This document shows, piece by piece, positions 15,560 to 23,186 of a DNA stretch of 64,000 bases. The DNA comes from UBA3937 sp050951585 (GTDB taxonomy: Bacteria > Bacillota > Peptococcia > DRI-13 > DTU073). The stretch covers positions 140,483 to 204,482 of the forward strand of contig JBMNJI010000003.1 in the NCBI GenBank assembly GCA_050951585.1, given 5' to 3'. A model generated the notes under the pieces. That model did not search any database and was not told the origin of the DNA. It saw only the letters and a program-made list of their open reading frames with translations. How positions within the stretch are numbered: position 1 is the first letter of the stretch; every line of letters starts with the position of its first letter. The translations under genes and the position numbers were made by a program.

Positions 15560-16417
15560 ATGGAAGACAGGAAAAGTAATCAGGTTGCCGGAAGCTATCA
15601 GAATGAGCGGAAAAACCGGATTGAAAGAAGCAAGCGAGTTGAAAGAAACAATCCAGTCGAAAAAAACAATTATGCTGATTTGATTCTGGGCAAAAACTCC
15701 ATCGCCGAAGCTCTAAAGGCGGGGAGGCCAATTAATAAAATCATGTTTGCGCAAGGCTTGAATCAAGCTATTGTGAAGGAATTATCCCAGTTAGCCAAAG
15801 AGCAGAATGTTCCCTATCAATTTGTGGAGCGAAAGAAGCTGGACACTCTGGCCGAAAGTAAAAATCATCAGGGGATTATTGCGCTCACCGGGGTAAAAGA
15901 GTATGTGGAATGGGAAGAGCTTGTGCAAATTGCTGAGCAAAAGGGAGAAGATCCTTTGCTGGTTATCTTGGACAACCTGGAGGATCCTCACAATATGGGA
16001 GCTATTCTCCGGACGGCTGATGCGGTAGGGGCTCATGGGCTGATTATTCCTAAGCACCGGGCGGTTCCGTTAACAGCGGGAGTGGCCAGGGCCTCGGCCG
16101 GGGCAGTAGAACATGTGCCAGTTGCCCGTGTCACTAATCTGGCCACCACCCTGGAACAGCTAAAAGAGAAAGGAATTTGGATTGTCGGCACGGAAGCCGG
16201 CGCTGACCAGTATTATTTTAATGCCGATTTAAAAGGACCCTTGGCCATTGTGCTCGGTAGTGAAGGAAAGGGTATGAGCAGACTGGTGAAAGAAAAGTGC
16301 GATTTCTTAGTAGGAATACCAATGCTTGGGCAGGTTAATTCGCTCAATGTTTCTGTTGCCGGAGCGCTTCTCCTCTATGAAGTAATCAGACAACGGGGCA
16401 GACTGGGAAATATTTAA
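15560..16417 (+). CDS. rlmB: 23S rRNA 2'-O-ribose methyltransferase (RlmB/TrmH family)
   Basis: This 285-residue SPOUT methyltransferase has a variable charged N-terminus (1-35), the substrate-binding domain (ILGKNSIAEALKAG, about 38-51) and the knotted catalytic domain with DNLEDPHNMGAILRTADAVG, LGSEGKGMS and PMLGQVNSLNVSVAG near the C-terminus. The ATG at 15560 has GAGAGGTGAG upstream and is preferred to ATG 15530. It modifies the 23S rRNA peptidyl-transferase region in known members; the exact target base here is inferred. Confidence 0.92.
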   Translation: MEDRKSNQVAGSYQNERKNRIERSKRVERNNPVEKNNYADLILGKNSIAEALKAGRPINKIMFAQGLNQAIVKELSQLAKEQNVPYQFVERKKLDTLAESKNHQGIIALTGVKEYVEWEELVQIAEQKGEDPLLVILDNLEDPHNMGAILRTADAVGAHGLIIPKHRAVPLTAGVARASAGAVEHVPVARVTNLATTLEQLKEKGIWIVGTEAGADQYYFNADLKGPLAIVLGSEGKGMSRLVKEKCDFLVGIPMLGQVNSLNVSVAGALLLYEVIRQRGRLGNI

Positions 16418-16439
16418 GTGCTTTTCAAAGTGCTTAGAC

Positions 16440-16469
16440 TTGACGGGTGGACGATAGTTCAGTTATAAT
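16440..16469 (+). promoter_or_regulatory. Putative promoter of sigH
   Basis: TTGACG (16440-16445) and TATAAT (16464-16469) are 18 bp apart, 100 bp upstream of the start. Confidence 0.55.
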
Positions 16470-16569
16470 ATTTTCAACATGGGGACAAGTTTTAATAGTA
16501 ATAGCAATGTATTTTTAGTTGAAGAATGATTAATATTGGTAATTTTTATATTATGGAGGAGAAAAATCC

Positions 16570-17214
16570 ATGAGCTTGAGCGTGCAGCAAGAAGCGCTGA
16601 CCTCGTTTGATGTTTTAGAAGATGAGTATGTTGTGGATTTGGCTAGGGAGGGTGACGGTGAGGCTCTTGAATATCTAATCCACAAATACAAACATTTTGT
16701 TAGAGCAAAAGCCCGCTCTTACTTTCTGATTGGAGCCGATCGCGAAGACATCATTCAGGAAGGGATGATTGGTCTTTATAAAGCGATTCGTGATTTCCGC
16801 TATGATAAGTTGTCGTCTTTCCGTGCCTTTGCCGAATTGTGCATTACCCGGCAAATTATTACGGCGATTAAAACTGCCACACGCCAGAAGCATATTCCTT
16901 TGAATTCCTACGTCTCATTAAACAAACCGATTTATGATGAGGATTCCGACAGAACTTTGCTTGATGTTATTACCGGAACAAAAATTACTGATCCTGAGGA
17001 ATTAATTATCAGCAGGGAAGAGTTTTACGATATTGAGGAAAAAATGGGCGAGATTTTAAGCCCTTTGGAATGGCGGGTTTTGATGTCCTATCTGGACGGG
17101 AGAACCTATCAGGAAATAGCCGTGGAACTGAAAAGACATGTTAAGTCGATTGATAATGCCTTGCAACGGGTCAAACGGAAACTGGAACGCTATCTGGAAA
17201 AGCGGAATAAGTGA
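16570..17214 (+). CDS. sigH: RNA polymerase sporulation sigma factor SigH
   Basis: This 214-residue sigma-70 family factor controls early stationary-phase and sporulation genes. Region 2 is plain (EALEYLIHKYKHFVR, then REDIIQEGMIGLYKAIRDF, about residues 60-78). Region 4 has the helix-turn-helix SYLDGRTYQEIAVELKRHVKS near the C-terminus. ATG 16570 follows a GGAGG. It stands alone between its own promoter and a terminator, in the usual position after rlmB. It is the best evidence that the host belongs to an endospore-forming lineage. Confidence 0.95.
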   Translation: MSLSVQQEALTSFDVLEDEYVVDLAREGDGEALEYLIHKYKHFVRAKARSYFLIGADREDIIQEGMIGLYKAIRDFRYDKLSSFRAFAELCITRQIITAIKTATRQKHIPLNSYVSLNKPIYDEDSDRTLLDVITGTKITDPEELIISREEFYDIEEKMGEILSPLEWRVLMSYLDGRTYQEIAVELKRHVKSIDNALQRVKRKLERYLEKRNK

Positions 17215-17255
17215 CATGAGTAAGTGATCCTGGTGACATAAATAACCATGAGAAA

Positions 17256-17292
17256 GAGGCAAGAAAAGACTTGCCTCATCTTTATTTTTATT
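17256..17292 (+). terminator. Terminator after sigH
   Basis: GAGGCAAG pairs with CTTGCCTC around a 6-nt loop, followed by a T-rich tract. Confidence 0.8.
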
Positions 17293-17366
17293 ATATAATA
17301 GGTTTTGCTGGCTGTTCTGATGGAATAATGTTAATGTTCATCAAAACACCGGTATCAGACGAATGA

Positions 17367-17442
<76 letters not shown>

Positions 17443-17453
17443 AAGTAAATAAT

Positions 17454-17529
17454 GCTGACGTAGCTCAGTCGGTAGAGCGTATCCTTGGTAAGGATAAGGT
17501 CACCGGTTCAATCCCGGTCGTCAGCTCCA
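17454..17529 (+). tRNA. tRNA-Thr (GGT)
   Basis: A 76-nt cloverleaf starts GCTGACG and ends in encoded CCA. The anticodon loop TTGGTAA gives anticodon GGT. Confidence 0.93.
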
Positions 17530-17550
17530 ATAGTTTTTTGTGTTCTATAT

Positions 17551-17627
17551 GGCGGCGTAGCTCAGCTGGCTAGAGCATGCGGTTCATACCCGCAGTGTCC
17601 GGGGTTCAAGTCCCTGCGCCGCCACCA
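17551..17627 (+). tRNA. tRNA-Met (CAT), elongator
   Basis: A 77-nt cloverleaf starts GGCGGCG and ends in encoded CCA. The anticodon loop is TTCATAC. A paired first base distinguishes it from the initiator. Confidence 0.93.
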
Positions 17628-17670
17628 TTTTTTATTTATCTTAATTACATATGCAGTGATTTATCTTTGA

Positions 17671-17697
17671 AAGAACCGGATGAACCAGGTTCTTTTC
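17671..17697 (+). terminator. Terminator after the tRNA cluster
   Basis: AAGAACC (17671-17677) pairs with GGTTCTT (17688-17694), followed by TT. Confidence 0.6.
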
Positions 17698-17801
17698 TGG
17701 CATATTAGGAAAGGAAAACGGATCGGGCGGGGCATCAAAAAAACAGCAAAGGCCGAGCAAAGGTCTTGGGAAAGGCCTAAGAACAGGGTAGATGTATATA
17801 T

Positions 17802-17830
17802 TTGACAGAGCTCTTGAAATATTGTAGAAT
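17802..17830 (+). promoter_or_regulatory. Sigma-A promoter of tuf1
   Basis: TTGACA (17802-17807) and TAGAAT (17825-17830) are 17 bp apart, leaving a leader of about 78 nt before tuf1. Confidence 0.7.
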
Positions 17831-17914
17831 ATGTTGAGCAGAATGTGTTCAGATTGAATACATATTTTTTAAATTTTGAGGGCGTTTATTTAGTAAAGGA
17901 GGAAAGGATTACAG

Positions 17915-19105
17915 ATGGCCAAGGCAAAATACGAAAGAACGAAACCCCATGTTAATATTGGGACAATTGGTCACGTTGACCATGGCAAGACCACATTAAC
18001 GGCAGCGATTACTTCAGTATTAGCATCGAAAGGATTATCTCAGCAAGTGGCTTTTGATCAGATTGATAAGGCACCGGAAGAGAAGGCAAGAGGGATCACG
18101 ATTTCTACATCTCATGTGGAATATGAGACCGATGCAAGACACTATGCGCACGTTGACTGTCCGGGTCACGCCGACTATGTCAAGAACATGATCACCGGCG
18201 CGGCGCAAATGGACGGTGCAATTCTGGTTGTATCAGCGACAGACGGTCCGATGCCTCAGACCCGCGAGCACATTTTGCTGGCGCGTCAGGTCGGAGTTCC
18301 TTATATTGTTGTGTTCTTGAATAAAGTTGACATGGTCGATGACGAAGAATTATTAGAGCTGGTGGAAATGGAACTGCGTGAGTTGCTTACGGAGTACGAA
18401 TTCCCCGGGGACGATATTCCGATTATCAGAGGGTCGGCCTTAAAAGCTTTAGAGGATACGAACAGTGAATGGGCTGACAAGGTCATGGAATTAATGGCTG
18501 CAGTAGACAAATATGTTCCGACACCGGAAAGACCGACGGACAAACCGTTCCTGATGCCGGTAGAGGATGTATTCTCGATTACCGGTCGTGGAACAGTGGC
18601 CACCGGACGTGTGGAAAGAGGAGTGGTCAAAGTAGGCGACGAAGTAGAAATCGTTGGTTTGACTGAGGCACCACGGAAGACAGTTGTCACGGGTGTAGAA
18701 ATGTTCCGCAAACTGCTTGACCAGGCCCAGGCCGGCGATAACATCGGGACACTGTTAAGAGGGATAGACAAAAAAGAGATTGAACGTGGTCAGGTCCTGG
18801 CCAAACCGGGTTCGATCAAACCACATACGAAGTTTAATGCGGAAGTATACGTGCTGACCAAGGAAGAAGGCGGCAGACACACCCCGTTCTTCAATGGCTA
18901 CAGACCGCAATTCTACTTCCGGACCACCGACGTAACAGGAGTGGCTACCTTACCGGAAGGTGTGGAAATGTGCATGCCTGGAGACAATGTGAAGATGAAA
19001 ATAGAATTAATTACACCAATCGCCATGGAAGAAGGACTGCGTTTCGCTATTCGTGAAGGCGGACATACTGTGGGTGCAGGAGTTGTTACAGCTATTATCG
19101 AATAA
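17915..19105 (+). CDS. tuf: Elongation factor Tu, copy 1
   Basis: This 396-residue GTPase delivers aminoacyl-tRNA to the ribosome. The P-loop GHVDHGKTT (about residues 18-26), DCPGHADYV and NKVD are present. The protein is identical to copy 2 at 33933. The DNA is the same from AAAGGAGG upstream of the start to the stop, apart from two synonymous changes I could see; the flanks are unrelated. This copy has its own promoter and a terminator, so it can be expressed apart from the str operon. Confidence 0.98.
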   Translation: MAKAKYERTKPHVNIGTIGHVDHGKTTLTAAITSVLASKGLSQQVAFDQIDKAPEEKARGITISTSHVEYETDARHYAHVDCPGHADYVKNMITGAAQMDGAILVVSATDGPMPQTREHILLARQVGVPYIVVFLNKVDMVDDEELLELVEMELRELLTEYEFPGDDIPIIRGSALKALEDTNSEWADKVMELMAAVDKYVPTPERPTDKPFLMPVEDVFSITGRGTVATGRVERGVVKVGDEVEIVGLTEAPRKTVVTGVEMFRKLLDQAQAGDNIGTLLRGIDKKEIERGQVLAKPGSIKPHTKFNAEVYVLTKEEGGRHTPFFNGYRPQFYFRTTDVTGVATLPEGVEMCMPGDNVKMKIELITPIAMEEGLRFAIREGGHTVGAGVVTAIIE

Positions 19106-19147
19106 AGTAAGCCGGTGAGGGATACACTTGGCTTTGAGGGATGAATA

Positions 19148-19178
19148 AGAAAAAGCAGGATTTTTCCTGCTTTTTCTT
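19148..19178 (+). terminator. Terminator after tuf1
   Basis: AGAAAAAGCAGGA pairs with TCCTGCTTTTTCT around a 3-nt loop, with the T-run inside the 3' arm. Confidence 0.85.
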
Positions 19179-19187
19179 AACTGTTTG

Positions 19188-19216
19188 TTGACATGGGTTA
19201 TGGTTTATGATAAAGT
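19188..19216 (+). promoter_or_regulatory. Putative promoter of rpmG-secE-nusG
   Basis: TTGACA (19188-19193) and TAAAGT (19211-19216) are 17 bp apart, 55 bp upstream of rpmG. Confidence 0.55.
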
Positions 19217-19271
19217 GTTAATGTTGTATATAAACTACTTGAAATGTGGGTTTATTCAGGAGGTGGCAATA

Positions 19272-19421
19272 ATGCGTGTGACGGTTACATTAGCTTGTTC
19301 AGAATGCAAACAACGGAACTATACATCCACAAAAAATAAAAAGAATGACCCTGATCGTATCGAAATGAAGAAGTATTGTAAGTTCTGCAAGACCCACACT
19401 GCTCATAAGGAAACAAAATAA
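19272..19421 (+). CDS. rpmG: 50S ribosomal protein L33
   Basis: This 49-residue protein starts MRVTVTLACSECK. It carries CSEC and CKFC pairs, so it is the zinc-binding form. ATG 19272 follows AGGAGGTGG; the longer upstream frame has no ribosome binding site. It precedes secE-nusG in the usual order. Confidence 0.96.
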   Translation: MRVTVTLACSECKQRNYTSTKNKKNDPDRIEMKKYCKFCKTHTAHKETK

Positions 19422-19486
19422 ACGCAGAATCTTATTGCTTCGGGTTGGAACATTAGAATAGATTAGCGAAGTTAGGATGTGTTTAT

Positions 19487-19705
19487 ATGAGCATTGCCAA
19501 AGGGGAAAAGACGGGCCTGTTTAGCGGTATCAAAAGAGGATACCGGGGCGTAGTCGGTGAATTAAAGAAAGTGCACTGGCCAACCAAAAAAGAAATAGCG
19601 GTTTATACGATGGTGGTTATTGTGGCCGTATTCATTGTTGGGATCGGTATTTGGCTTGCTGATTCCGGCATTAGTTTTTTAATGAATCTGCTTATTGTAA
19701 GATAA
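19487..19705 (+). CDS. secE: Preprotein translocase subunit SecE
   Basis: This 72-residue SecE has a basic cytosolic N-terminus with the conserved amphipathic segment (GELKKVHWPTKKE, about residues 24-36) and one transmembrane helix (VYTMVVIVAVFIVGIGIWL). It clamps SecY (44657-45910) in the SecYEG channel. It sits before nusG, as in nearly all Bacillota. Confidence 0.95.
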   Translation: MSIAKGEKTGLFSGIKRGYRGVVGELKKVHWPTKKEIAVYTMVVIVAVFIVGIGIWLADSGISFLMNLLIVR

Positions 19706-19804
19706 TTACCTGGATAATAAGTGCCAGTCGAGAGGTGTCTGTTGTTTTAGGATTACGGGTTGTGAAGGAGGAGGGGCTCAAGGGGTGTCTGAGCCCTGCG
19801 CATT

Positions 19805-20332
19805 ATGGAAAAAAACTGGTTTGTTATTCACACGTATTCGGGATATGAGAACAAAGTCAAAACAAACTTGGAAAAAAGAGTTGAATCAATGAACGTCGGC
19901 GATAAGATCTTCCGCATCCTCGTACCGATGGAGGATGAGGTTGAGATTAAAGACGGCAAAAAGAAGATGACCAAAAGGAAGGTTTTTCCGGGCTATGTAC
20001 TGGTAGAAATGTTCTTAACGGATGATTCCTGGTATGTGGTGAGAAACACGCCGGGAGTGACTGGCTTTGTTGGGACCGGTTCCAAACCTATTCCCTTGCT
20101 GGAATCGGAAATAGCCAACATCCTTAAACATATGGGAATGGAAGAAGCTACACCAAAGGCTATCTTTAGCGTTGGTGAAAGTGTAAGAGTAAAAGACGGA
20201 CCGTTCCAGAACTTTACCGGAAGTGTTGAAGAGGTATATCCGGAAAAAGGTAAGGTCAAGGTGCTTGTGGCCATGTTTGGAAGGGAAACTCCGGTCGAAC
20301 TGGATTATGGACATGTTCAAAAACTGGAATAA
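19805..20332 (+). CDS. nusG: Transcription termination/antitermination factor NusG
   Basis: This 175-residue protein has the N-terminal NGN domain (WFVIHTYSGYENKVK, then PGYVLVEM at about 62-69), which binds RNA polymerase, and a C-terminal KOW domain (VGESVRVKDGPFQNFTG), which contacts Rho or ribosomal S10. The length is normal. It is followed by rplK after an 83-bp gap. Confidence 0.97.
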   Translation: MEKNWFVIHTYSGYENKVKTNLEKRVESMNVGDKIFRILVPMEDEVEIKDGKKKMTKRKVFPGYVLVEMFLTDDSWYVVRNTPGVTGFVGTGSKPIPLLESEIANILKHMGMEEATPKAIFSVGESVRVKDGPFQNFTGSVEEVYPEKGKVKVLVAMFGRETPVELDYGHVQKLE

Positions 20333-20415
20333 GCGCTGTTGGCAGTAATAATTTTGAGTGGGAGGGTTAACAACCCGTTTTTATACCACATTACGTCTTA
20401 AGGAGGTGTACCTAC

Positions 20416-20844
20416 ATGGCTAAAAAAGTCGTAGGCTTTATTAAATTGCAATGCCAGGCTGGGAAAGCTACCCCTGCTCCTCCTGTTGGTCCGGCTTTGG
20501 GTCAACACGGTGTAAATATTATGCAGTTTTGCAAAGAGTTTAATGAAAAGACTGCTAAGCAGGCGGGAATGGTCATACCCGTAGAAATTACGGTTTATGC
20601 TGATCGTTCTTTTACGTTTGTATGCAAAACTCCCCCGGCCGCGATCTTATTGAAAAAAGCAGCGGGCATTGAAACGGCTTCCGGCGAACCGAACAAGAAA
20701 AAGGTTGCCAAAGTGCCTCGTGCCAAAGTGCGGGAGATTGCCGAAATTAAAATGCAAGATCTTAATGCTGCTTCAGTAGAAGCTGCGATGAGAATGGTTG
20801 AAGGAACAGCCCGTAGCATGGGTATTGAAATTGTCGAAGGGTAG
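20416..20844 (+). CDS. rplK: 50S ribosomal protein L11
   Basis: This 142-residue protein has the N-terminal PPVGPALGQHGVNIM motif and the C-terminal rRNA-binding domain. It forms the GTPase-associated centre with 23S rRNA. AAGGAGG lies nine bases before the ATG. It is cotranscribed with rplA. Confidence 0.97.
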   Translation: MAKKVVGFIKLQCQAGKATPAPPVGPALGQHGVNIMQFCKEFNEKTAKQAGMVIPVEITVYADRSFTFVCKTPPAAILLKKAAGIETASGEPNKKKVAKVPRAKVREIAEIKMQDLNAASVEAAMRMVEGTARSMGIEIVEG

Positions 20845-20894
20845 TGTTCCGGTGGGAGGAGTAATCCGCCAAGACCACAAAGGAGGAAGAAACA

Positions 20895-21584
20895 ATGTCC
20901 AGTAAAGGTAAAAGGTATGAAGATGCTTTAAAGCAAATCAATAACGAATTGTACGAACCGCAAGCCGGATTGGAACTGGTGAAGAATCTGGCCAAAGCGA
21001 AGTTTGATGAAACTATTGATGTAGCTTTCCGGTTAAATTTGGATCCCCGGCACGCCGATCAGCAGGTGCGCGGTGCCATCGTGTTACCGCACGGGACCGG
21101 GAAAACCCGTACCGTTCTTGTGTTTGCCAAGGGTGAAAAAGCCAAGGAGGCCGAGGAAGCCGGAGCCGATTTTGTTGGCGCCGAAGAGATTGTGGAAAAG
21201 ATCCAGGGTGGATGGTTTGGTTTTGATGTTGCCGTAGCTACTCCCGATATGATGGGCGTAGTTGGCCGCTTAGGAAAACTGTTAGGGCCCAAGGGCTTAA
21301 TGCCGAACCCGAAGGTGGGGACCGTCACTTTTGATGTCGCCAGGGCCATTAAAGAAATAAAAGCCGGTAAAGTGGAGTACCGTGTTGATAAGACCGGTAT
21401 TGTACATGCGCCTGTAGGTAAAGCTTCTTTTACTTTGGAGATGCTGCAGGAAAACTTTCAGGCACTGGCTGAAGCGGTTATTAAGGCGAAACCCTCCGGG
21501 GCAAAGGGACAATACATTAAAAGTGTCTCCCTTTCATCCACAATGGGGCCTTCTGTAAAATTAAATCCTCTAAAACTTGTCTAA
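20895..21584 (+). CDS. rplA: 50S ribosomal protein L1
   Basis: This 229-residue L1 stalk protein has KLLGPKGLMPNPKVGTVT at about residues 127-144, the family signature. In other bacteria it represses its own operon by binding the leader. It has a normal length and start, with AAGGAGG upstream. Confidence 0.97.
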   Translation: MSSKGKRYEDALKQINNELYEPQAGLELVKNLAKAKFDETIDVAFRLNLDPRHADQQVRGAIVLPHGTGKTRTVLVFAKGEKAKEAEEAGADFVGAEEIVEKIQGGWFGFDVAVATPDMMGVVGRLGKLLGPKGLMPNPKVGTVTFDVARAIKEIKAGKVEYRVDKTGIVHAPVGKASFTLEMLQENFQALAEAVIKAKPSGAKGQYIKSVSLSSTMGPSVKLNPLKLV

Positions 21585-21592
21585 GATAAGTA

Positions 21593-21790
21593 TAGATTTG
21601 TGAAAAAGGCGAAAGCCTAATAAGCAGAAAGTAAAATAAATACATGCCGACTGTAGAAAGCAGGTGCCAATAGGCTTAAATAAGCAATAGCAAGCCTGCC
21701 GAGGTTGAGTTTAGACTGATAAATTAACCGGGTTAATTATTAGGTTTAGAGATTCTAACCTTCATTTTCTACGGAGGTTAGAATTTTTAC
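21593..21790 (+). promoter_or_regulatory. L10 leader with attenuator before rplJL
   Basis: The 238-bp gap before rplJ ends in a hairpin, ATTCTAACCT (21752-21761) with AGGTTAGAAT (21775-21784), followed by Ts. This fits the known leader in which L10 binds its mRNA and shifts it to termination. The upstream part would hold the kink-turn L10 site; I did not model it. Confidence 0.65.
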
Positions 21791-21822
21791 TTTTCATGCG
21801 GAGAAGAAAGGAGGCGTATATT

Positions 21823-22347
21823 TTGCAAAGCCGTAAAGAAAAAGAACAGGTTGTGGCGGAAATAAAAGAAAGCTTAAACGCTGCGCAATCAGTTACCATC
21901 CTGGAATATCGCGGAATGACCGTGAGTGAGATTACGGAGCTTAGAGCTAAATTCAGAGCAGCCGGTGTAAAAATGAAAGTGTTAAAAAACACCCTCGTCA
22001 AATTGGCTGCTGATGATTGCGGGGTTGAGGGGCTCGATCAGTATCTGGTAGGACCAACGGCATGGATTTTTAGTATCGATGATGCTGTTGCCGGTCCCAA
22101 GATTTTAACAGATTTCCTCAAGACCCATCCTAAATTAGAAATCAAAGGCGGGATTCTGGAAAAGAAGGCCATTGACGCGAATGGTGTAAAAGCCCTGGCT
22201 AATCTGCCTTCGAGAGAAGTGCTGCTGGCCCAGGTCCTGGCTGGTATGCAAGCGCCGCTTGTCGGAATGGCCAATGTGTTACAAGGACCTATTCGCAAGT
22301 TTGTCTATGCTTTGGAAGCTCTCAGGCAAGAAAAAGAGCGAGCCTAA
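21823..22347 (+). CDS. rplJ: 50S ribosomal protein L10
   Basis: This 174-residue stalk-base protein binds L12 dimers by its C-terminal helix. The conserved TILEYRGMTVSEITELR and KNTLVKLA motifs are present. The start is a TTG at 21823, eight bases after AAAGGAGG; the ATG at 21796 lies before that site and would add an unusual arginine-rich leader. It probably regulates its own expression through the leader upstream. Confidence 0.95.
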   Translation: MQSRKEKEQVVAEIKESLNAAQSVTILEYRGMTVSEITELRAKFRAAGVKMKVLKNTLVKLAADDCGVEGLDQYLVGPTAWIFSIDDAVAGPKILTDFLKTHPKLEIKGGILEKKAIDANGVKALANLPSREVLLAQVLAGMQAPLVGMANVLQGPIRKFVYALEALRQEKERA

Positions 22348-22416
22348 AGAAAAGTTTTCTCTGTTTGATTGTTTAAAAATAATTTGTGTAAAAGGAATTT
22401 AAGGAGGTATTTTTTA

Positions 22417-22803
22417 ATGTCTAAGATTAATGAGATTATCGAATCTGTAAAGGGATTAACCGTACTGGAATTAGCTGAATTGGTAAAAGCTTTTGAGGAA
22501 GAATTTGGGGTTACTGCAGCTGCTCCCGCAGCTGTTGCAGTACCTGCTGCTGCCGGCGCTGCTGCCGGTGCCGCCGCTCCGGCTGAAGAACAGTCCGAAT
22601 TCGATGTAATTCTGGCTAATGCCGGAGAGAAAAAGATTAACGTAATTAAGGTTGTTCGTGAAATCACCGGTTTAGGCTTAAAAGAAGCGAAGGATTTGGT
22701 TGACGGAGCTCCCAAACCTGTAAAAGAAAAGATCAGCAAGGAAGATGCTGAAGCAATCAAAGCCAAATTGACAGAAGCCGGCGCAACTGTAGAAGTAAAG
22801 TAA
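22417..22803 (+). CDS. rplL: 50S ribosomal protein L7/L12
   Basis: This 128-residue acidic protein has the N-terminal dimerisation domain, an Ala/Pro-rich hinge (about residues 38-60) and the C-terminal factor-binding domain (GLGLKEAKDLVDGAPKPVKE). AAGGAGGT supports the ATG at 22417. A terminator follows. Confidence 0.97.
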   Translation: MSKINEIIESVKGLTVLELAELVKAFEEEFGVTAAAPAAVAVPAAAGAAAGAAAPAEEQSEFDVILANAGEKKINVIKVVREITGLGLKEAKDLVDGAPKPVKEKISKEDAEAIKAKLTEAGATVEVK

Positions 22804-22826
22804 TTCAGTAGTCAGCTGTCAAAATG

Positions 22827-22890
22827 AAAAGGAAAGGGGAAGGGAGTACTGAATTTGCTTAAAAGGGTACTGCCTTTCCTTTTGCCTTGT
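22827..22890 (+). terminator. Terminator after rplL
   Basis: AAAAGGAAAGG (22827-22837) pairs with CCTTTCCTTTT (22873-22883); AGTAC/GTACT also pair within the loop. Confidence 0.8.
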
Positions 22891-22968
22891 TTTATAGCCT
22901 TGAAAAACGACTTATTTTAATAATATACTAAACGGGACTGGTGAAGTTCTGATTTTTCAAAAGTATTA

Positions 22969-22997
22969 TTGACAGTGTTAGAAATATATGCTACAAT
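22969..22997 (+). promoter_or_regulatory. Sigma-A promoter of rpoBC
   Basis: TTGACA (22969-22974) and TACAAT (22992-22997) are 17 bp apart. The leader to rpoB is about 180 nt and contains AGCAAGG/CCTTGCT (23122-23141), an unassigned hairpin. Confidence 0.8.
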
Positions 22998-23186
22998 TTA
23001 AAAATGTGATTCTGTCCGTATAACTTAGAATGGTCGTAAAATGTAATAATGTAATATTGAACCAGATGTGGAGAATATTGCATTCATATATAGGTAAGAC
23101 TATTTAAAATGAGATTAAAGTAGCAAGGTACCAGCCTTGCTTTAGATGTCTTTATTCAATACATAGGCTGAGGGGTGAGGGTTTTA

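Noticed and set aside
18301..18771. 156-codon minus-strand ORF inside tuf1, repeated in tuf2 (34319-34789)
   Set aside because: It is a shadow frame of a strongly conserved gene; its repetition only reflects the tuf duplication.
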